A DNA stretch of 64,000 nt from Asterias amurensis. Lineage: Eukaryota > Echinodermata > Asteroidea > Forcipulatida > Asteriidae. This document shows positions 44,520-57,215 of this stretch, in pieces (the stretch's first letter is position 1; every line of letters starts with the position of its first letter). Position numbers and translations under genes: made by a program. The stretch is from positions 6,091,001 through 6,155,000 of the forward strand of contig NC_092648.1 in assembly GCF_032118995.1 (NCBI RefSeq), in the 5' to 3' direction. The notes beneath the pieces are model-generated. The model had not been told where the DNA came from, ran no database searches, and was given only the letters and a program-made list of their open reading frames with translations.

Positions 44520-46479
44520 GTGTGTTTGACAATTACAAAAAGTGTCCCCCGTCGATTTCACCAAACTCTTCCCAACTTTCTTTAACTTAGGACGAGTTAA
44601 GTTCCGTATCCATATACGTTAGGACGCATTGACCCATCCTAAGTTAGGACGAGTTACCCGTCCTAACTCGAGATATAGCGTTAGTGAACGGCTTCAGTGC
44701 CTTTAAAACAGATAGGGCATGTGTACGAAAATATGTATGTTATCGAAATTCAAAGTGTACAGTACCAACGGTTCTTTCAGAACCACACCAACTCATTTAG
44801 AGATAGTCATGGCGTTACCGCAAACATTTCCATGTATTGTTTTTTTATTAGAATTTAAGGTCTCTTGTAGCACTTATTTTCCATTCTGTAATTAATTATC
44901 GTTTCCCTGGAGTTTTAGTGAATGTCTCTTTTTACAATTTTATTGGGTCACAGCTGGTCTGTTTGTACAATCTCTTTGCAGTTTTAAATTGTGCATACTC
45001 CTATTGTATATTTATACCTTTCCATTGTATATTGTTAATTTCTTTAATTGCTTGTCATTGTTCGCTTGATTTTGAACTTATTTTTATATCTGGTTGTTTT
45101 TGCTGATTATCTAAATTGTTAATGTTTCTCTGTATTAGCGCCATGGAGCATTGTTTTCGATGGATATGGCGCTATATAAATTTTTACTATTATTATTATT
45201 ACTTTACGGGAAAGTGCTTATAGTCATATTTTACGCATAAATATGATAATAATTTGATAGTTTGAATAACATCAAATTAATTTCTCGTCAAAAGATGACA
45301 TTCTGAAAGATTTTTGGCATGTAGTTAAAACAGTCCTGGAAGTACGCTTTTAGAAAATACAAATTCTTAGAACACATTATTGTACACAGCCATAATGTTT
45401 GTTAAAAGTGTTACCCGTTTGAAATTAACCAATTTAGTATTGACGTACGAATTTGACATTGTGTTGTTAAGTTTGAATATGACACCACTACCGTTAGTCC
45501 TATTTTGTAACTGTGGCTGGTATTAGAAAACACCTCCTTCTAAATTTATATTATTTAGTGCATTGCGCAATGAATATTCATTAAGCCAATATTGAGTCAT
45601 TCAAAGTCTGGAAGAACAAGGAGAAACACTATTGATATATCCCTATCCGTTTTATTGTCATTTCCGGTAACCGATTTCTCATTTTATAATTCATACTCAC
45701 TTCACTTATGTATAGACGCAATTCATTAATGTTTACTTAGCGTATTTTATATTTCTTGATTAATGTCATTTAATTGATTTTATTTATTTCATGAGAAGAA
45801 ACTCTCTCTGAGCAACAAATAATAATAACAAATTTATAATAAGTTCAATGCTTATAGTTTGTATAAATCACCTTTCCTGATAGCATTGCTACTGCCCAAT
45901 CATTCACTTTATTCAACGGTGTTGGTTTTTCGTAGTAAATATCATGTACGATGTTTTCACATCGAGTTGTGGTGCATTTTCATAATTTCCAAGATGGCGA
46001 CCGTCATTGAACGTTTGGCGGGAACCCTAGCGCCATCTTGGATTCTTTTGTTTAGTAGATTTTCCAATCCAAATTAGTTAAGTGGTTATTTACATAAGGT
46101 TTTTGTTTGATAAATTATTCTTCATTCGCAGTGTATTGTTAATTGATATTCATTCAACTGGACGAAGGAGAAAGAACTGTTACATATTAAGTCCGTCTTC
46201 TTGTCATTTCAGAATAAAACGAACACCTGTCCAGAAAACACATTGCCTTGTCATTTTCTCTTTTAGCCATTTATTTATTAGCACGACCAAAAATTATCAC
46301 AAGGGCCACATGACCATCCGAAAGAAATAGCGCCCTCTTGTAGGCCTACGTGGCTGATGCAGAGGTATAACCGCGATCTCAGACTTGAAATCAAGTTTAC
46401 GCAACTAACTCACTGCTTCTGTGAGAGGCGAAATGTCGGGGTGCTGGATTATGTTTTGAAAATACAAACACAAATACAA
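44520..46479. other. Spacer downstream of copy D with a LINE 3' tail
   Basis: 44560-44700 has inverted CCTAACTTAGGACG-type motifs. About 44900-45200 ends in TATGGCGCTATATAAATTTT then (ATT)n, the form of a CR1/L2-type LINE 3' end. The rest is AT-rich and without a supported gene. Confidence 0.4.
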
Positions 46480-49400
46480 CTAGACATTAAGTGTTTGTGA
46501 ACAAACACGAAGCTGTTCCTTGTTGTTTTGCTTGGATTATGTGCTTCATTGCCCAAGGAATATATAACTGAAAAAAGGTTTAAAAAAAGTTGTGAAGCTC
46601 TTGTTATAAGGTCTTACTTCCCGCTTGACACGTAAGTAAAGGTCAACATGGGCCTACAGCTACCAAAGATTAATCTGCAATGCCAAGGAGTCTATAAAAT
46701 CGGTTGTGTAGATCTTGATATATAGTCCCACTTCCGGTTGACCCAGAAGTAGAGGTCAACTTGTGGTCACAGTTTTCCAAAGCTAATATTTATTCCCTAA
46801 GAGTCTATAACTGAAGTTTGAACATTAGCTTTGTACTTTTTTAGATATGGGCTCACTTCCGGTTGACCCGGAAGTAAAGGTCAACATGGGGGTCAAAGTT
46901 GTTTCAAACTAATCTTGAATGCCCAAGGAGTCTATAACTGAACAAAGATGGATAATCTGTTGTATAGTTCTTGAGATATAGTGCCACTTCCGGTTGACCA
47001 GGAAGTAGGGGTCAACTTGAGGTCACGGTTTTTTAAAGTTAATATTTTATGCCTAAGGAGTTTATAACTGAAAATATTTTGAAAATCTGCTGTATAGTTC
47101 TTGAGATATGGTGACACTTCCGGTTGACGCGGAAGTAGAGGTCAACTTGAGGTCACAGTTTTTTCAAATTAATCTCCAACCCCCAAGCAGTCTTTCAGAA
47201 CAAACGGTTGAAAGGTCGGCCGTGAAGTTCTTGAGATATGATGCTGCAAAGATTTCCTAATTAATATGCAAATGAGGGTCACTGGTGGTTAATTAATAAA
47301 GAATTTTAATATGTTTTATGATAGGAATTAAGCTAAACATCCTTAAGCCTCCATTTGATATTATTTTACGTGTTTAAAAACACATAATTCATTTGTAGGA
47401 TACTCCTTTATTTTCCTACTCCTGCCGATAGGGGGCGCTCTTATGAGACGTTTTAATTGCACGATTTGTGCACGGTAATGTCTGTATCTGACTCTGTATT
47501 TGTATGTGTACGTCGCAAAGCCCAAAACTGTCATAGTCAAGCTACAAATTCCCCTAAAGAACACGGCCCAGTTTTATGGTTCTGTCTGCTTCAACCAAAC
47601 TCTGCCCATTTATTATACAACCACCATTCTTCGCTTACTGTTCAGGCGCTGAAATATCTGTGCAATTAGTTCAAAGCAAAGATTACATATGAAAAGCTTC
47701 CCCGCGCACAAGCAAAAATATCCCTGCTAAGCTGTGAAATATGCAAGCTTGGAAAGCACACAAACAAAAGAAATCCCTGCTATAAGCAGTCTATTTCGCT
47801 TGACGTAAGTGCAAAATTCAATTCTTCTGCAGAGCACTGAATCTTTTTCATTAAGCAAGTTCGCATCATGACTCGACTAGTCGCACCTCAAACCTAACTA
47901 CGACACTTGTCGAGATAAAATACAGATTCTCAAGATTTGTGCCGCTATGTGCCGCAAAGGCAATATTAATTATGTTGTGAATGGGTGTGACTAGTGAAAT
48001 TTACTACTCGACTAGTCGCACCTCAAACCTGACTACGACACTTGTCGAGATAAAATACGGATTCTCAAGATTTGTGCCGCTATGTGCAGCGAGGGCAATA
48101 TTAATTATGTTGCGAATGGGTGTGACTAGTGAAATTTACTACTCGACTAGTCGCACTTCAAACCTAACTACGACACTTGTCGTGATTAAGTACGGATTCT
48201 CAAGATTTGTACCGCTATGTGCAGCGAGGGTAATATTAATTATGTTGCGAATGGGTGTGACTAGTGAAATTTACTACTCGACTAGTCGCACTTCAGACCT
48301 AACTACGACACTTGTCGTGATTAAGTACGGATTCTCAAGATTTGTGCCGCTATGCCGCAAGGGCGATATAAATTATGTTGCGAATAGTAGTAAGCAACAC
48401 AACTGGTTCACCAAACAGGTAGTCGGGACAAATTTTTAATTATGTTGCGAATGGGTGTGACTAGTGAAATTTACTACTCGACTAGCCGCACTTCAAACCT
48501 AACTATGACACTTGTCGAGATAAAGTACGGATTCTCAAGATTTGTGCAGCTATGCCGCAAGGGCAATATTAATTTAAGCAACACAACTGGTTCACCAAAC
48601 AGGTAGTCGGGACAAATTTTGTAGTCGATGTGTGGACACGATTATAACGGGAGAAGAGAAAAACAGTAGTCGCGACTCAAATAATAATTTGTAGTCGCGA
48701 ATTTAACACCAAGCACACTAGTCGCCCCTGCCTACTTTTGTCTAAAGTAAAGCACGGTTTTTCCTGCGAATGCTAATCAAATTTGTAAGTCACTGTTTTC
48801 GCAGTGAAATTTTCGCAGGAGTTGAGCACAATTAGTCAACTGTAGCAAATTTGTTGATGCGAATTGTGACGTGAAGAACTCATTCCCTGCTAAGTTGTAA
48901 AATACGCTTAGCGTAAGCACAGTTCCCTGATTACGTAAGCGCTGCGATTCTTTCCTTTAAAAGCCATTGGTCCAGGACCAAACTACATAATAGCTTTTTA
49001 AACACAAAAGCAGCTTAACCATGCCTCATGTTCAAGTTGTGAATCCAGATGTTCTGCTCAATTTCTGCACTTTTTGTAAAGCAAAATGTTTTCCCTGTTT
49101 ATTATAAGCAGCTCTATAAAACTGAGCCACTCAACCACCAGAGAAACGTCACCATAATAAAATCTCTGCTTTTGTATTCCTGTCAAAGAGTTTTTGATTG
49201 TCACGGTCTAATTTCCGAACGTAACGCGAAATACTAGAATTAGTTTAGGCAAATGGTCCCCGGCTTGAACAAGGTGACTTTACCCGTAAATAACTCCAAA
49301 TCCCGGGCGGTCTATTTTCGTCGTCCACGCTCGTCGCCTGAAACGAGCCCGGTCAACGACGCGCGACGCTCAGAGCTTAATACGTTTTTATATGCTTTGC

Positions 49401-50281
49401 TACAACTTGTACCATTTCTACCTCCATGCTAAAACTGAGACTTAAATAGTTTTCGTGACATTTATTTTTTACTCCTTTCTCAAAAACTTCAACAACACGG
49501 CAAGCTTTCAACTATCATTATCTTCCCTCCATGCTTCGTAACGTAGAACCATGTACATGTATGTAGACTCTCCTCCATACAAGAACGTACACCAAAGATT
49601 GTGCTGCGCGAGGACAAAATCAGGACCGTTTTATTTTTCAGGAAAGAAGCTTCTCATGAGCCAAAAATTTGGGGAAAAGGAACATGTTGTACAGATCGTT
49701 TTAATGTAGGTAACTATTTTTGATTGTAAAAAAAAATGTAAAATGTATGCCTATATATATTGATTTCGTCGAGATTCCCGGAGGATTTGCACTCAGATCA
49801 CCTGGGTAATAGCACCCGCGTTTAACCGCGGCCCCATTAGATCTATCAACACGGACGTCGCAATGTTATTCCTTATAAAATAACTGTATACATTTAATAA
49901 AAATAATTACAAGATGACGTGAGATATAAAATTACTTCATTTTGCACATCTTCAATACCCAGAGAATCAATATATGAAGAATTTTTGAAAATCGGACGTT
50001 TATTTTGGGAGATATGCTGTTAACAAGATTGCCTAATTAAATATTCATATCTTTAATAACTCGGCTAATTGATTAAGAGATTAAAAATCATACGTAGAAA
50101 AACGTAAGCTTCGATTTAGTATAGAACTCAAGTCTGTCATTTCTACCGTTTGTGAGATTGTCTTGCCACAAAAAAGTCGTGCGTTAAACCTATGGCGTTT
50201 TGAAAAAAAAAAACGTTTGTAAAACGTTTTAAAAATCTCGACGAAAACAATACCTGTTCCGACGGACGGTCGGAACAGCTA
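46480..50281 (-). mobile_element. Helentron-like satellite-cored element, copy 3
   Basis: Left end CTAGACATTAAGTGTTTGTG; right hairpin TGTTCCGACGGACGGTCGGA then ACAGCTA at about 50274-50281. The first array (46610-47130) has about six TTCCGGTTGACC units; the second (47870-48640) has CGACTAGTCG units with a regular 135-bp period. It has no 660-bp insertion at the equivalent of 30306. Confidence 0.6.
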
Positions 50282-50337
50282 ACTACACAACGCAAAGACT
50301 ACTTTAATGTAGGACTACTTTAAAAATTAAAAAATTA

Positions 50338-50537
50338 TGAGACCTACCCCTTTTACTTGCACACTTTAATGGTTTACAAGGTGCACTGGGTTCTTTTACG
50401 TGCGTTACACAACACGTGACCAACGGCTTTACGTCACATCTAAATTACACAGCATTGCAAGTGCAACGGCTGGGAATCGAACCCATTCTTTGATGATCAG
50501 AAACACCAGAGCTTGGGAACCGCTAGGCCAAAACACG
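50338..50537 (-). mobile_element. tRNA-derived SINE
   Basis: Minus-strand head: TTTGGCCTAGCGGTTCCCAA (A-box type) and GGGTTCGATTCCCAG (B box), then the core with GACGTAAAGCCG, ACGTAAAAGAACCCAGTGC. Confidence 0.7.
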
Positions 50538-50711
50538 TCACAAAATAAAATTGCCGTCAAACTTTCAGTGTTATCCGCTGTATGCGCCTCCACATTACAC
50601 CGTGTGGCATTCGGAATGGCCATGTATAGATACAAAGGAGCTAAAACTTATATCCAAGGTCATTTCCAATTGCTATTGTGATTTTAAAAGGATCTACAGA
50701 ATATTGTTTAA

Positions 50712-50987
50712 AGGAACACGTTGCCTTGGATCGGTCGAGTTGGTCTTTGATAAGCGTTTGTAACCGTTTGTTATAAAATGCATATGGTTGGAAAGATGTT
50801 TTAAAAGTAGAATACAATGATCCACACAAATTTGCCTCGAAATTGTTTGGTTTTCCTTTTACTGTGCAAACTAACACGGTCCGCCATTATGGGAGTCCTA
50901 TGGCCGACCGTGTTAGTCGACGAGGTAAAACTAAAAGGAAAACCGTCGACAAAGACCAACTCGACCGATCCAAGGCAACGTGTTCCT
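50712..50987. mobile_element. TTAA MITE (CGTTGCCTTGGATCGG family), internally deleted
   Basis: 276 bp between TTAA 50708-50711 and 50988-50991, with the same ends as 38552-38924 but about 100 bp missing from the right half. Confidence 0.85.
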
Positions 50988-51373
50988 TTAATTCTACTTT
51001 TATGCTACTTCGCAGCGCTCCTATGATTGAGAAACAATTACACATTATATATAGGACTACATAAAGGAAATGAAATACAAACTACTGAAAATGCGTTTCA
51101 AGAGTTTTGATAAGATAGTATGGGATAAGGCTGCATGCACGATATTCAAATTGAAATAATACAATATAATGATGGGTTTACCTCGAAAACTCCGACGAGA
51201 AGCAAGATCTTGGGGCAGACTGTGTGAAGAACCTTTTCGCCATACTGGTTGTCTCTTCTCTTGCATTTATAGACTTGACTCAAGTCCCAATTCCGTGCCA
51301 TAGCCAGAAAACTATTGTTTTTGTGATGCTCTGCATTCCCCAACCTGTGCCATTTTCGGGCCCGGGACCACAC

Positions 51374-51940
51374 TTAAACGACGAGCGCGTTTGCCAGTAG
51401 TGTAGTTGGCGCGATATGCTTAGAGACCTCTCTCACTGAATCAAGTCTATTGCATTTACGGCTTTCAATTTCTTTTAGAGTGTCTTCCTCTGTGACTCTG
51501 GCTCCAAAGTTCCCATGCAAATCAATTAAAAAACAGGCGACGCAACGGGCGACGGCACGACTCAACGCACACCTGTCATCTTTAGAACACCGTACCTTTG
51601 AGTTGCACTGTCCGCGCCCTTCTGGTCGAGCCCCCCGCGCCCGATTTTCTCTTCCTTTCGGCAACCAAGTCTTCGGTCTCCTGCACTGCTTCGATTGCCG
51701 AGTCGGTATCACCATTTGCTGATAAGGGATTTTGTCCAGCGCTATTCCCACAGAATTCGAATCGGGCAACATTACCCAACTTAGCTCTATTAACTCGAGC
51801 TTGTTTTTCAGTTCCTTCACCGAATTTGAGTCTTGTTTAGGTGTGGCAATGGCGCTAAATCTCTCGTCGAAACAGTCTTTAAACCTTTCAAAAACTATCC
51901 ACCTGTCAGAAGTAGACAAAGCGACCAGGCACATGTACAA
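51374..51940 (-). pseudogene. Degraded coding remnant, possibly gag-like
   Basis: A 188-codon minus frame holds KELKNKLELIE; an overlapping shifted frame at 51582-51779 holds DSAIEAVQETEDLVAERKRK. Together they read like one charged, helical protein crossed by a frameshift, in the style of nucleocapsid-like proteins of invertebrate retroelements. No zinc knuckle, protease or reverse transcriptase was found around it. Function and family are uncertain; it may be a relic of a host gene. Confidence 0.3.
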
Positions 51941-52257
51941 TAGAATAGAATGAACTAATTGAGGAGAAGATCGTACAGCTTGCTTGTGCCACTAGGGACT
52001 GATGAGTGCTCAACAAAGGCTAAGAAAAAACCACTTGTTGAAGAATGCCTGAACATGCCTCAGAAGGCAGGATTAATAGAATACATAGCAATGGATAATG
52101 GATTATATAATAGTGGCAGAGATTTCAAAAACCTCCCATTGTAAATAAATCCGTGCATACAGACATGAACTGATTCTGATTACGTAGCCACAGAGGGCGC
52201 TCTATACGAGACCCGTCTTATGTGTTAACCACATATATATTTTCTTCAGTACACAGT

Positions 52258-52409
52258 GGGCGCGTTCGTTTAGCTACCCTGGGTCGACCCCGGTGTGTGG
52301 CGTTTTTTTTTCACAGGACGAACGTGGGTAATTATCTGCACACACTCATCCTGGACAAAAAATACGCCACACATCGGGGTCGACCCGGGGAAGCTAAACG
52401 AATGCACCC
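52258..52409. mobile_element. GGGTGCGTTCG fold-back MITE
   Basis: GGGCGCGTTCGTTTAGCTAC / GAAGCTAAACGAATGCACCC arms, 152 bp, the same plan as 21962-22112. Confidence 0.75.
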
Positions 52410-52469
52410 ATATTTGCTAGATGTTGGTGATGTGGATAGCGCCCATAACAAGGGCTTGCAGGTTAAGGA

Positions 52470-52760
52470 TAAAGACGGGTATTGGTTTTACAGTTTTACA
52501 GAACCAGTGATTTCATTGGATAACATAATTGCATTGGATAAACGTGCAGTGACGTAAGATTTTCATATCTCTGTTTTGATTGGTCCGAGGTATAATGCAC
52601 TTTCGGTCGTCTGCATGCAGAATGCAGTGCGTATGTAAAATGATTGTAGGTGAAAGGTGATTATGGACGGGGATTAATGTATAGGCAAAGGCAGATCTCT
52701 GGCGTGAGGCCTACTCACGAGCTTCGAAGTGTGACGTCAGATGTTCAGGCTTGTAACCGG
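52470..52760 (+). promoter_or_regulatory. CRE/CCAAT-bearing repeat module, copy 6, away from the cluster
   Basis: GATTTCATTGGATAACATAA, TTTTGATTGGTCCGAGG and GTGTGACGTCAGATGTTCAG are present. No C11orf68-like exon was found near it, which favours an interspersed repeat. Confidence 0.45.
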
Positions 52761-52808
52761 AATGAATCTTGACTTGTATAGTCAATACTGATCGATAGCT
52801 ATAATAGT

Positions 52809-53020
52809 GGGTGCGTTCCTTTGGGTCAACCCCGGTCTGCCCGGTACGTTCGAGTAGCTTTGACGGGGCTCACCCGGGTCAGCCCAGTGCCCTGCTTGTG
52901 GATTGGGTCACTTGGGGGTGACCTGAGGTGCATGCCGTCACCACGAGAGGGCGAGTGTGGTCGTTCGACTAGCTCTTGTCGACCGCGGGGTCCACCCAGA
53001 GAAGCTAATCGAACGCACCC
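52809..53020. mobile_element. GGGTGCGTTCG fold-back MITE, long form
   Basis: GGGTGCGTTCCTTTGGGTC at the left and GAAGCTAATCGAACGCACCC at the right. The inner CAAGCAGGGCACTGG-type block is shared, inverted, with 43490-43560. Confidence 0.6.
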
Positions 53021-53239
53021 ATTGTAGTGCAGATGTCCTTTCCCGTTGAGATTGATGTATAAGCTAACGCCCCTATCTCAAGTTGTCGACATTTTTCACC
53101 CAATCTTCACGCATCCTGGAATGCGGAGAACGGTATGACATTATAGTAATCTTATTATAGTTGCTTTATTACAAAGCGCGCCTAATCCGTCACTCAGTGA
53201 CGCTCAAGGCGCTTAAGTATTTTAAGGATTATAGGACGT

Positions 53240-53550
53240 TTGAATTATGAGATCTACTCTTTTGATAATAGCACGCACCATGAAATGGTTTACAAGGTGC
53301 TGAGGCGAACTATGCGGCCAATCCAACCAGGAACACCGTGCGAATCCCTTCTAGTTTCGATAAGTGCACTTGGTTCTTTTACATGCGTTACACAACACAC
53401 GACGAGAGTTTAACAGCTTTACGTCCCGTCCGAAGGACGAAGCATCATGTGTGTCTTGCTTAGATACAGGTGTCACAACTAGGACTCGAACCCACACTCT
53501 GCCGATCAGACACACCAGAGTTTGAGTCCGGTGCTCTAAACCGCTATAGT
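53240..53550 (-). mobile_element. tRNA-derived SINE
   Basis: Minus-strand head with TAGCGGTTTAGAGCACCGGA and GGGTTCGAGTCCTAG, then the common core (TTCGGACGGGACGTAAAGC). Confidence 0.7.
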
Positions 53551-54034
53551 TTTATCACCACATTATTGTTATTTTGTTTCAATGTTGAGTCATCTAATAA
53601 GTTATCCCGGCTTTGTGTTTGCCTTTATAGGTCACCTTATGCGAGACACTTCCTTGACCATATTGCTCCTCTACAACACGAAGTGTAATTGAGGAGAGTC
53701 CTGTTTTAGTCAGAAGCTGCTTTTAAAATGTTTTAATAGCTTGGTGGACAATGGCGGGTGGGGTTTCACCACACATGGCTTACCTTGGAAAGACACAATG
53801 TGCAGCTATACCCAAATTGAGATCCCATCGTGCTCGATTTTTTAAATGTATTTTTGGTTTTAGCTTCTGCCTACTGCCGAGTTTATTAAGTGGCGGTTTT
53901 CAATATAATCGATGCACACTGGGGGCCTACATAATATGAGTTGTCAGTTAATTTGTGTTGTGACATCATGCTTAGTGATTAAGATTGATTAGCACTTAAG
54001 ATCAACCTTAGCTCTTTGGGCAACCGGGCCCAGG
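53551..54034. other. No supported gene
   Basis: A short + frame at 53751-53939 begins MAGGVSPHMAYL; no splice site or family support. Confidence 0.4.
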
Positions 54035-54188
54035 GGTGGATTTCACAAAGATAGTCCTAACTTAGGACTAGTCCTAGGCAATGCTAGAAGAGATAGGACC
54101 AGTCCTAAGTTAGGATGAGTTACTGGTTCTATCTCTTAGCATTGCCAAGGACTAGTCCTAAGTTAGGACTACCTTTGTAAAATCCACC
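54035..54188. mobile_element. Fold-back element (CCTAACTTAGGACTAG)
   Basis: GGTGGATTTCACAAAGATAG and CTACCTTTGTAAAATCCACC arms with repeated TAGTCCTAACTTAGGACTAG-like palindromes. Related pieces: 37355-37430 and 44560-44700. Confidence 0.65.
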
Positions 54189-54630
54189 ACAGGTCCTAGA
54201 ATAACAAAGGATTTTGTAAGATTAAATCCTGATGTACAACAATAACTATCTTTACATCATGTCACGTGCCCTATTTGCCTTTGCAAACACAAAGCCAGAG
54301 CTAGGGGGTTCATACCTTATTAGACGTCTCAACATCGATTTCAAATTATAACAAAAAGGGGCCAGACTGTGTTCCCCCCTCCCAGTTTCTGTTTGGTTCA
54401 TATTGATTGAAATGGAACACTATTAAGAGAGATGACTGCATTCTGATGAATTTATTTAAGGCAATTCTACCATATGGCATAATTCTAAATAATTGGAGTG
54501 AAAACTACCTAAACGAAAAGCGGTGGGGTATCGATCGGGCTTTACGAATAACGTTATGTATTCTCTCACGTTGTGCTGACATTTTGCAGCCATCACACAT
54601 TCCGTTGAACACATCCTGACCAAGTGATCA

Positions 54631-54850
54631 GGGCCCAATTTCATAGAGCTGCTAAACACGAAAATTTGCTAAGCGTGAAGTTTCTTCCAACAAAATGTCC
54701 ATGTGATCTTCAGGATAAGAAAAATACAGCTGAATACCAGTAACAAGCATTATGCAACAAAGTGAAATTCGGTTGGTATCCCTGTTTTTATCAAGTAAGA
54801 AATTTCATGCTAAGCAAATGTTAGTTCTTAGCAGCTTTATAAAATTGGGC
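54631..54850. mobile_element. GGGCCCAATTTCATAGAGC fold-back MITE
   Basis: GGGCCCAATTTCATAGAGCT / AGCAGCTTTATAAAATTGGGC ends. Confidence 0.7.
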
Positions 54851-55377
54851 AAAGGCCGTGTCCGAATTGGCGGCTACAGTTACGGCTGTGGCTAAATTTC
54901 CACAATGTCATGCGTTGAAGTATAGGAGGTCCTTAGCAACACCCTTAGCAACAGCCATAGCCGTAGCGTTAGCCGTAAATTCTTTGCACATGCATCTGTT
55001 AGCTACTGTACAATCGCCTGGTGTGGCTATCCCGTACAGAAATTCGGACACGGCCTAAGACTGTTCAATATAAAAGTCTGGTCTCTATTCATTAAATTGG
55101 CAAAAACCCATCACGCATAAAGAGAATCAGACAAAGATGGCCACACAATGTGACGAAGGTCTAAAGAAAGTTGATTGAACTCGTGTTCAAAATTATATAT
55201 TAGTTTAATCAAGGGAATTGTGTTGGAATGCGCTCAACGGCTTTATTAGCCTTTACGATGGAAAAGCCTATGTTCTTGAATGTTATTGCTGCAGTCGTAA
55301 GCCATATCCGTAGCCATAGTCACCAATTCGGGCATCCCCACGGCCTTGTGCCGTTTCCCTTAGTAACTTTGATTTAA
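54851..55377. other. Spacer with inverted GCCGTGTCCGAATT motifs
   Basis: GGCCGTGTCCGAATTGGCGG at 54854 and AATTCGGACACGGCC at 55041-55055 bound an about 200-bp fold-back. The rest is unremarkable. Confidence 0.45.
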
Positions 55378-55754
55378 AGGCAGTGGATACTATTGGTAAT
55401 TACTCAAAATATTTATTAGCATAAAAACTTACTTTGTTACAAGCAATGGAGAGTTGCTGACAATATAAAACATTGTGAGAAACGGCTCCCTCTGAAGTTA
55501 CATAGTTTGCGAGAAAGAAGTAATTTTCCACGAGTTTGATTTTCGAGACCTCAGAATTAGAATTTGAGGTATCGAAATCAAGCATCTGAAAGCACACAAC
55601 TTCGGATGTGACAAGGTGTTTTTTCTTCCATTTTTATCTCGCAAGTTCGACGCCCAATTGAGTTCAAATTTTCACAGGTTTGTAATTTTGTGCATATAAA
55701 TGTTGAGGTACATCAAGTGAGAAGACTGAGGATTACCGAAGGTGTCCATTGTCT
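55378..55754 (+). mobile_element. TTAA MITE (GTGGACAC family)
   Basis: TTAA at 55374-55377 and 55755-55758; GGCAGTGGATACTATTGGTA at the left. Confidence 0.75.
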
Positions 55755-57215
55755 TTAATGTATTAACTCAGGTGCGCAAAACATGCGACTAACAAATTTC
55801 CAAAGCACGTTAGCAAGTACGAATATCAGTAGTTTTTGTATTCTTAAATAATTCTATGCCCTTTAATATATAGTGAAAGATTGCACTATCACACACATTT
55901 TATTACGCAACCACAGAGACCTATAAATAGACGCAGATGTTACATTCCGCGCAAAGGCTAACAATGTTCACAGTGCAGCAATAATAGCATACTGCGATAC
56001 TTGGTTACTATTCATGTCAACATTTTGTTCAACTTTCTGGAACTCCTACACAAGATACCTTTAAAGCGACACATTGAGGCAGTTTCAGCTCTACTACCTA
56101 TGCAATTCATGCAAAATTGGCATTTTCACGCTTGGGCTTTCCTCGTTATTAAAAGAAAAACCCTACCTCGGAGTGGCTGTCATCTAGTGATCCAAACCGA
56201 GGCATCAAGACCCCGATCAGGCATATGGCATTCTACCCTGTCGTCATCTTCAGATTTTGAGCCAATTCTTCCGGTGATATTTATGCAAATTTGGCGTACA
56301 TTCTAGTTTTGTTTTTGTCTTGTTGTGACCTAAGAGAATATTCAGCAAGCTGTGCACGGCAGGGATATTCGAGACATCTCCCCATCGATAGCAGTTGTCG
56401 GGCTATGGTGATATTCCGTCAAGACGCCAATACCATGGTAGGGTGGCATTGAGTGCAGACAGCACGGGAGGTATAGTCGCTGCTATCTTGAGTAGACGTA
56501 TGGTATCTCGGACTAAAAGCAACCCAGACGACACGGCGTATAACTATCGTCCCTATGTGTCAAACTTAACACGTTTTTGCCGCGTAACCAGCGTTTCATA
56601 TCCATCTTCAAGGGCAGCGTTACAACCCTTCCTCATTAACCTACTGACATTTCGTATATCATAGTATTATTGGTGGTAAATATAGACTGGTGGTACACAA
56701 CTCTCTGTATTCAATCACAACCAATCGCTCAGCTGGCGCTCAGCTCAAGTTGTCTACGCGTAATCAAGGGACTTAATTACTTACCATTCGGAGAGTAGAG
56801 AGAGAGGGAGAGAGAGAGCGCACAAACAGTAGATAGCGCTTGAAGTGTCACTTTAAACCTCAGCTTCCTCAATTTCTTGATGAGATTTGAGGGCAGACGT
56901 TAATTGGTACTGCATTTGCATACGGAGCTAATTAATTGTCTAGTGCACTGGGGGCGAGTGAGCCACATTTGCCGTGTAGCTTTGGATTATAATAGCCTCC
57001 GACTGCGCATGTTTCTCATGTTTATTCAGTGTGTGTTTGTCTTCGTCCACTACTACTAAGCTGACGGGGGATAGGTTTATTTTGTGCGCGTGTTTAACGG
57101 CCGGTTCTCACCCCGGGGGTAATTTAGTTTGATCTGCTTTTCAAAACCAACATCTGTGAAGTGACATCCAGTTGTGATGTATCGGTGGTGTAGGGTCGTC
57201 TGAGCATCTTTCATC
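55755..57215. other. Unique sequence; probable upstream region of the calmodulin-type gene
   Basis: A GA-rich run lies at 56796-56818. From about 56700 the sequence is largely free of known repeats and more GC-rich. No core promoter motif is clear. The small frame at 56395-56664 has no family support. Confidence 0.35.

Noticed and set aside
47981..48439. 152-codon frame with a repeated 45-residue unit
   Set aside because: The tandem array period is 135 bp, divisible by three, so the frame stays open by arithmetic; copies 1 and 2 do not keep it.
49780..49850. tRNA-like folding stretch
   Set aside because: No recognisable A and B boxes at tRNA spacing; true tRNA-like heads in the window belong to SINEs with diverged cores.
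56395..56664. 89-codon + frame
   Set aside because: No splice logic, family match or codon bias; neighbouring frames are equally open.
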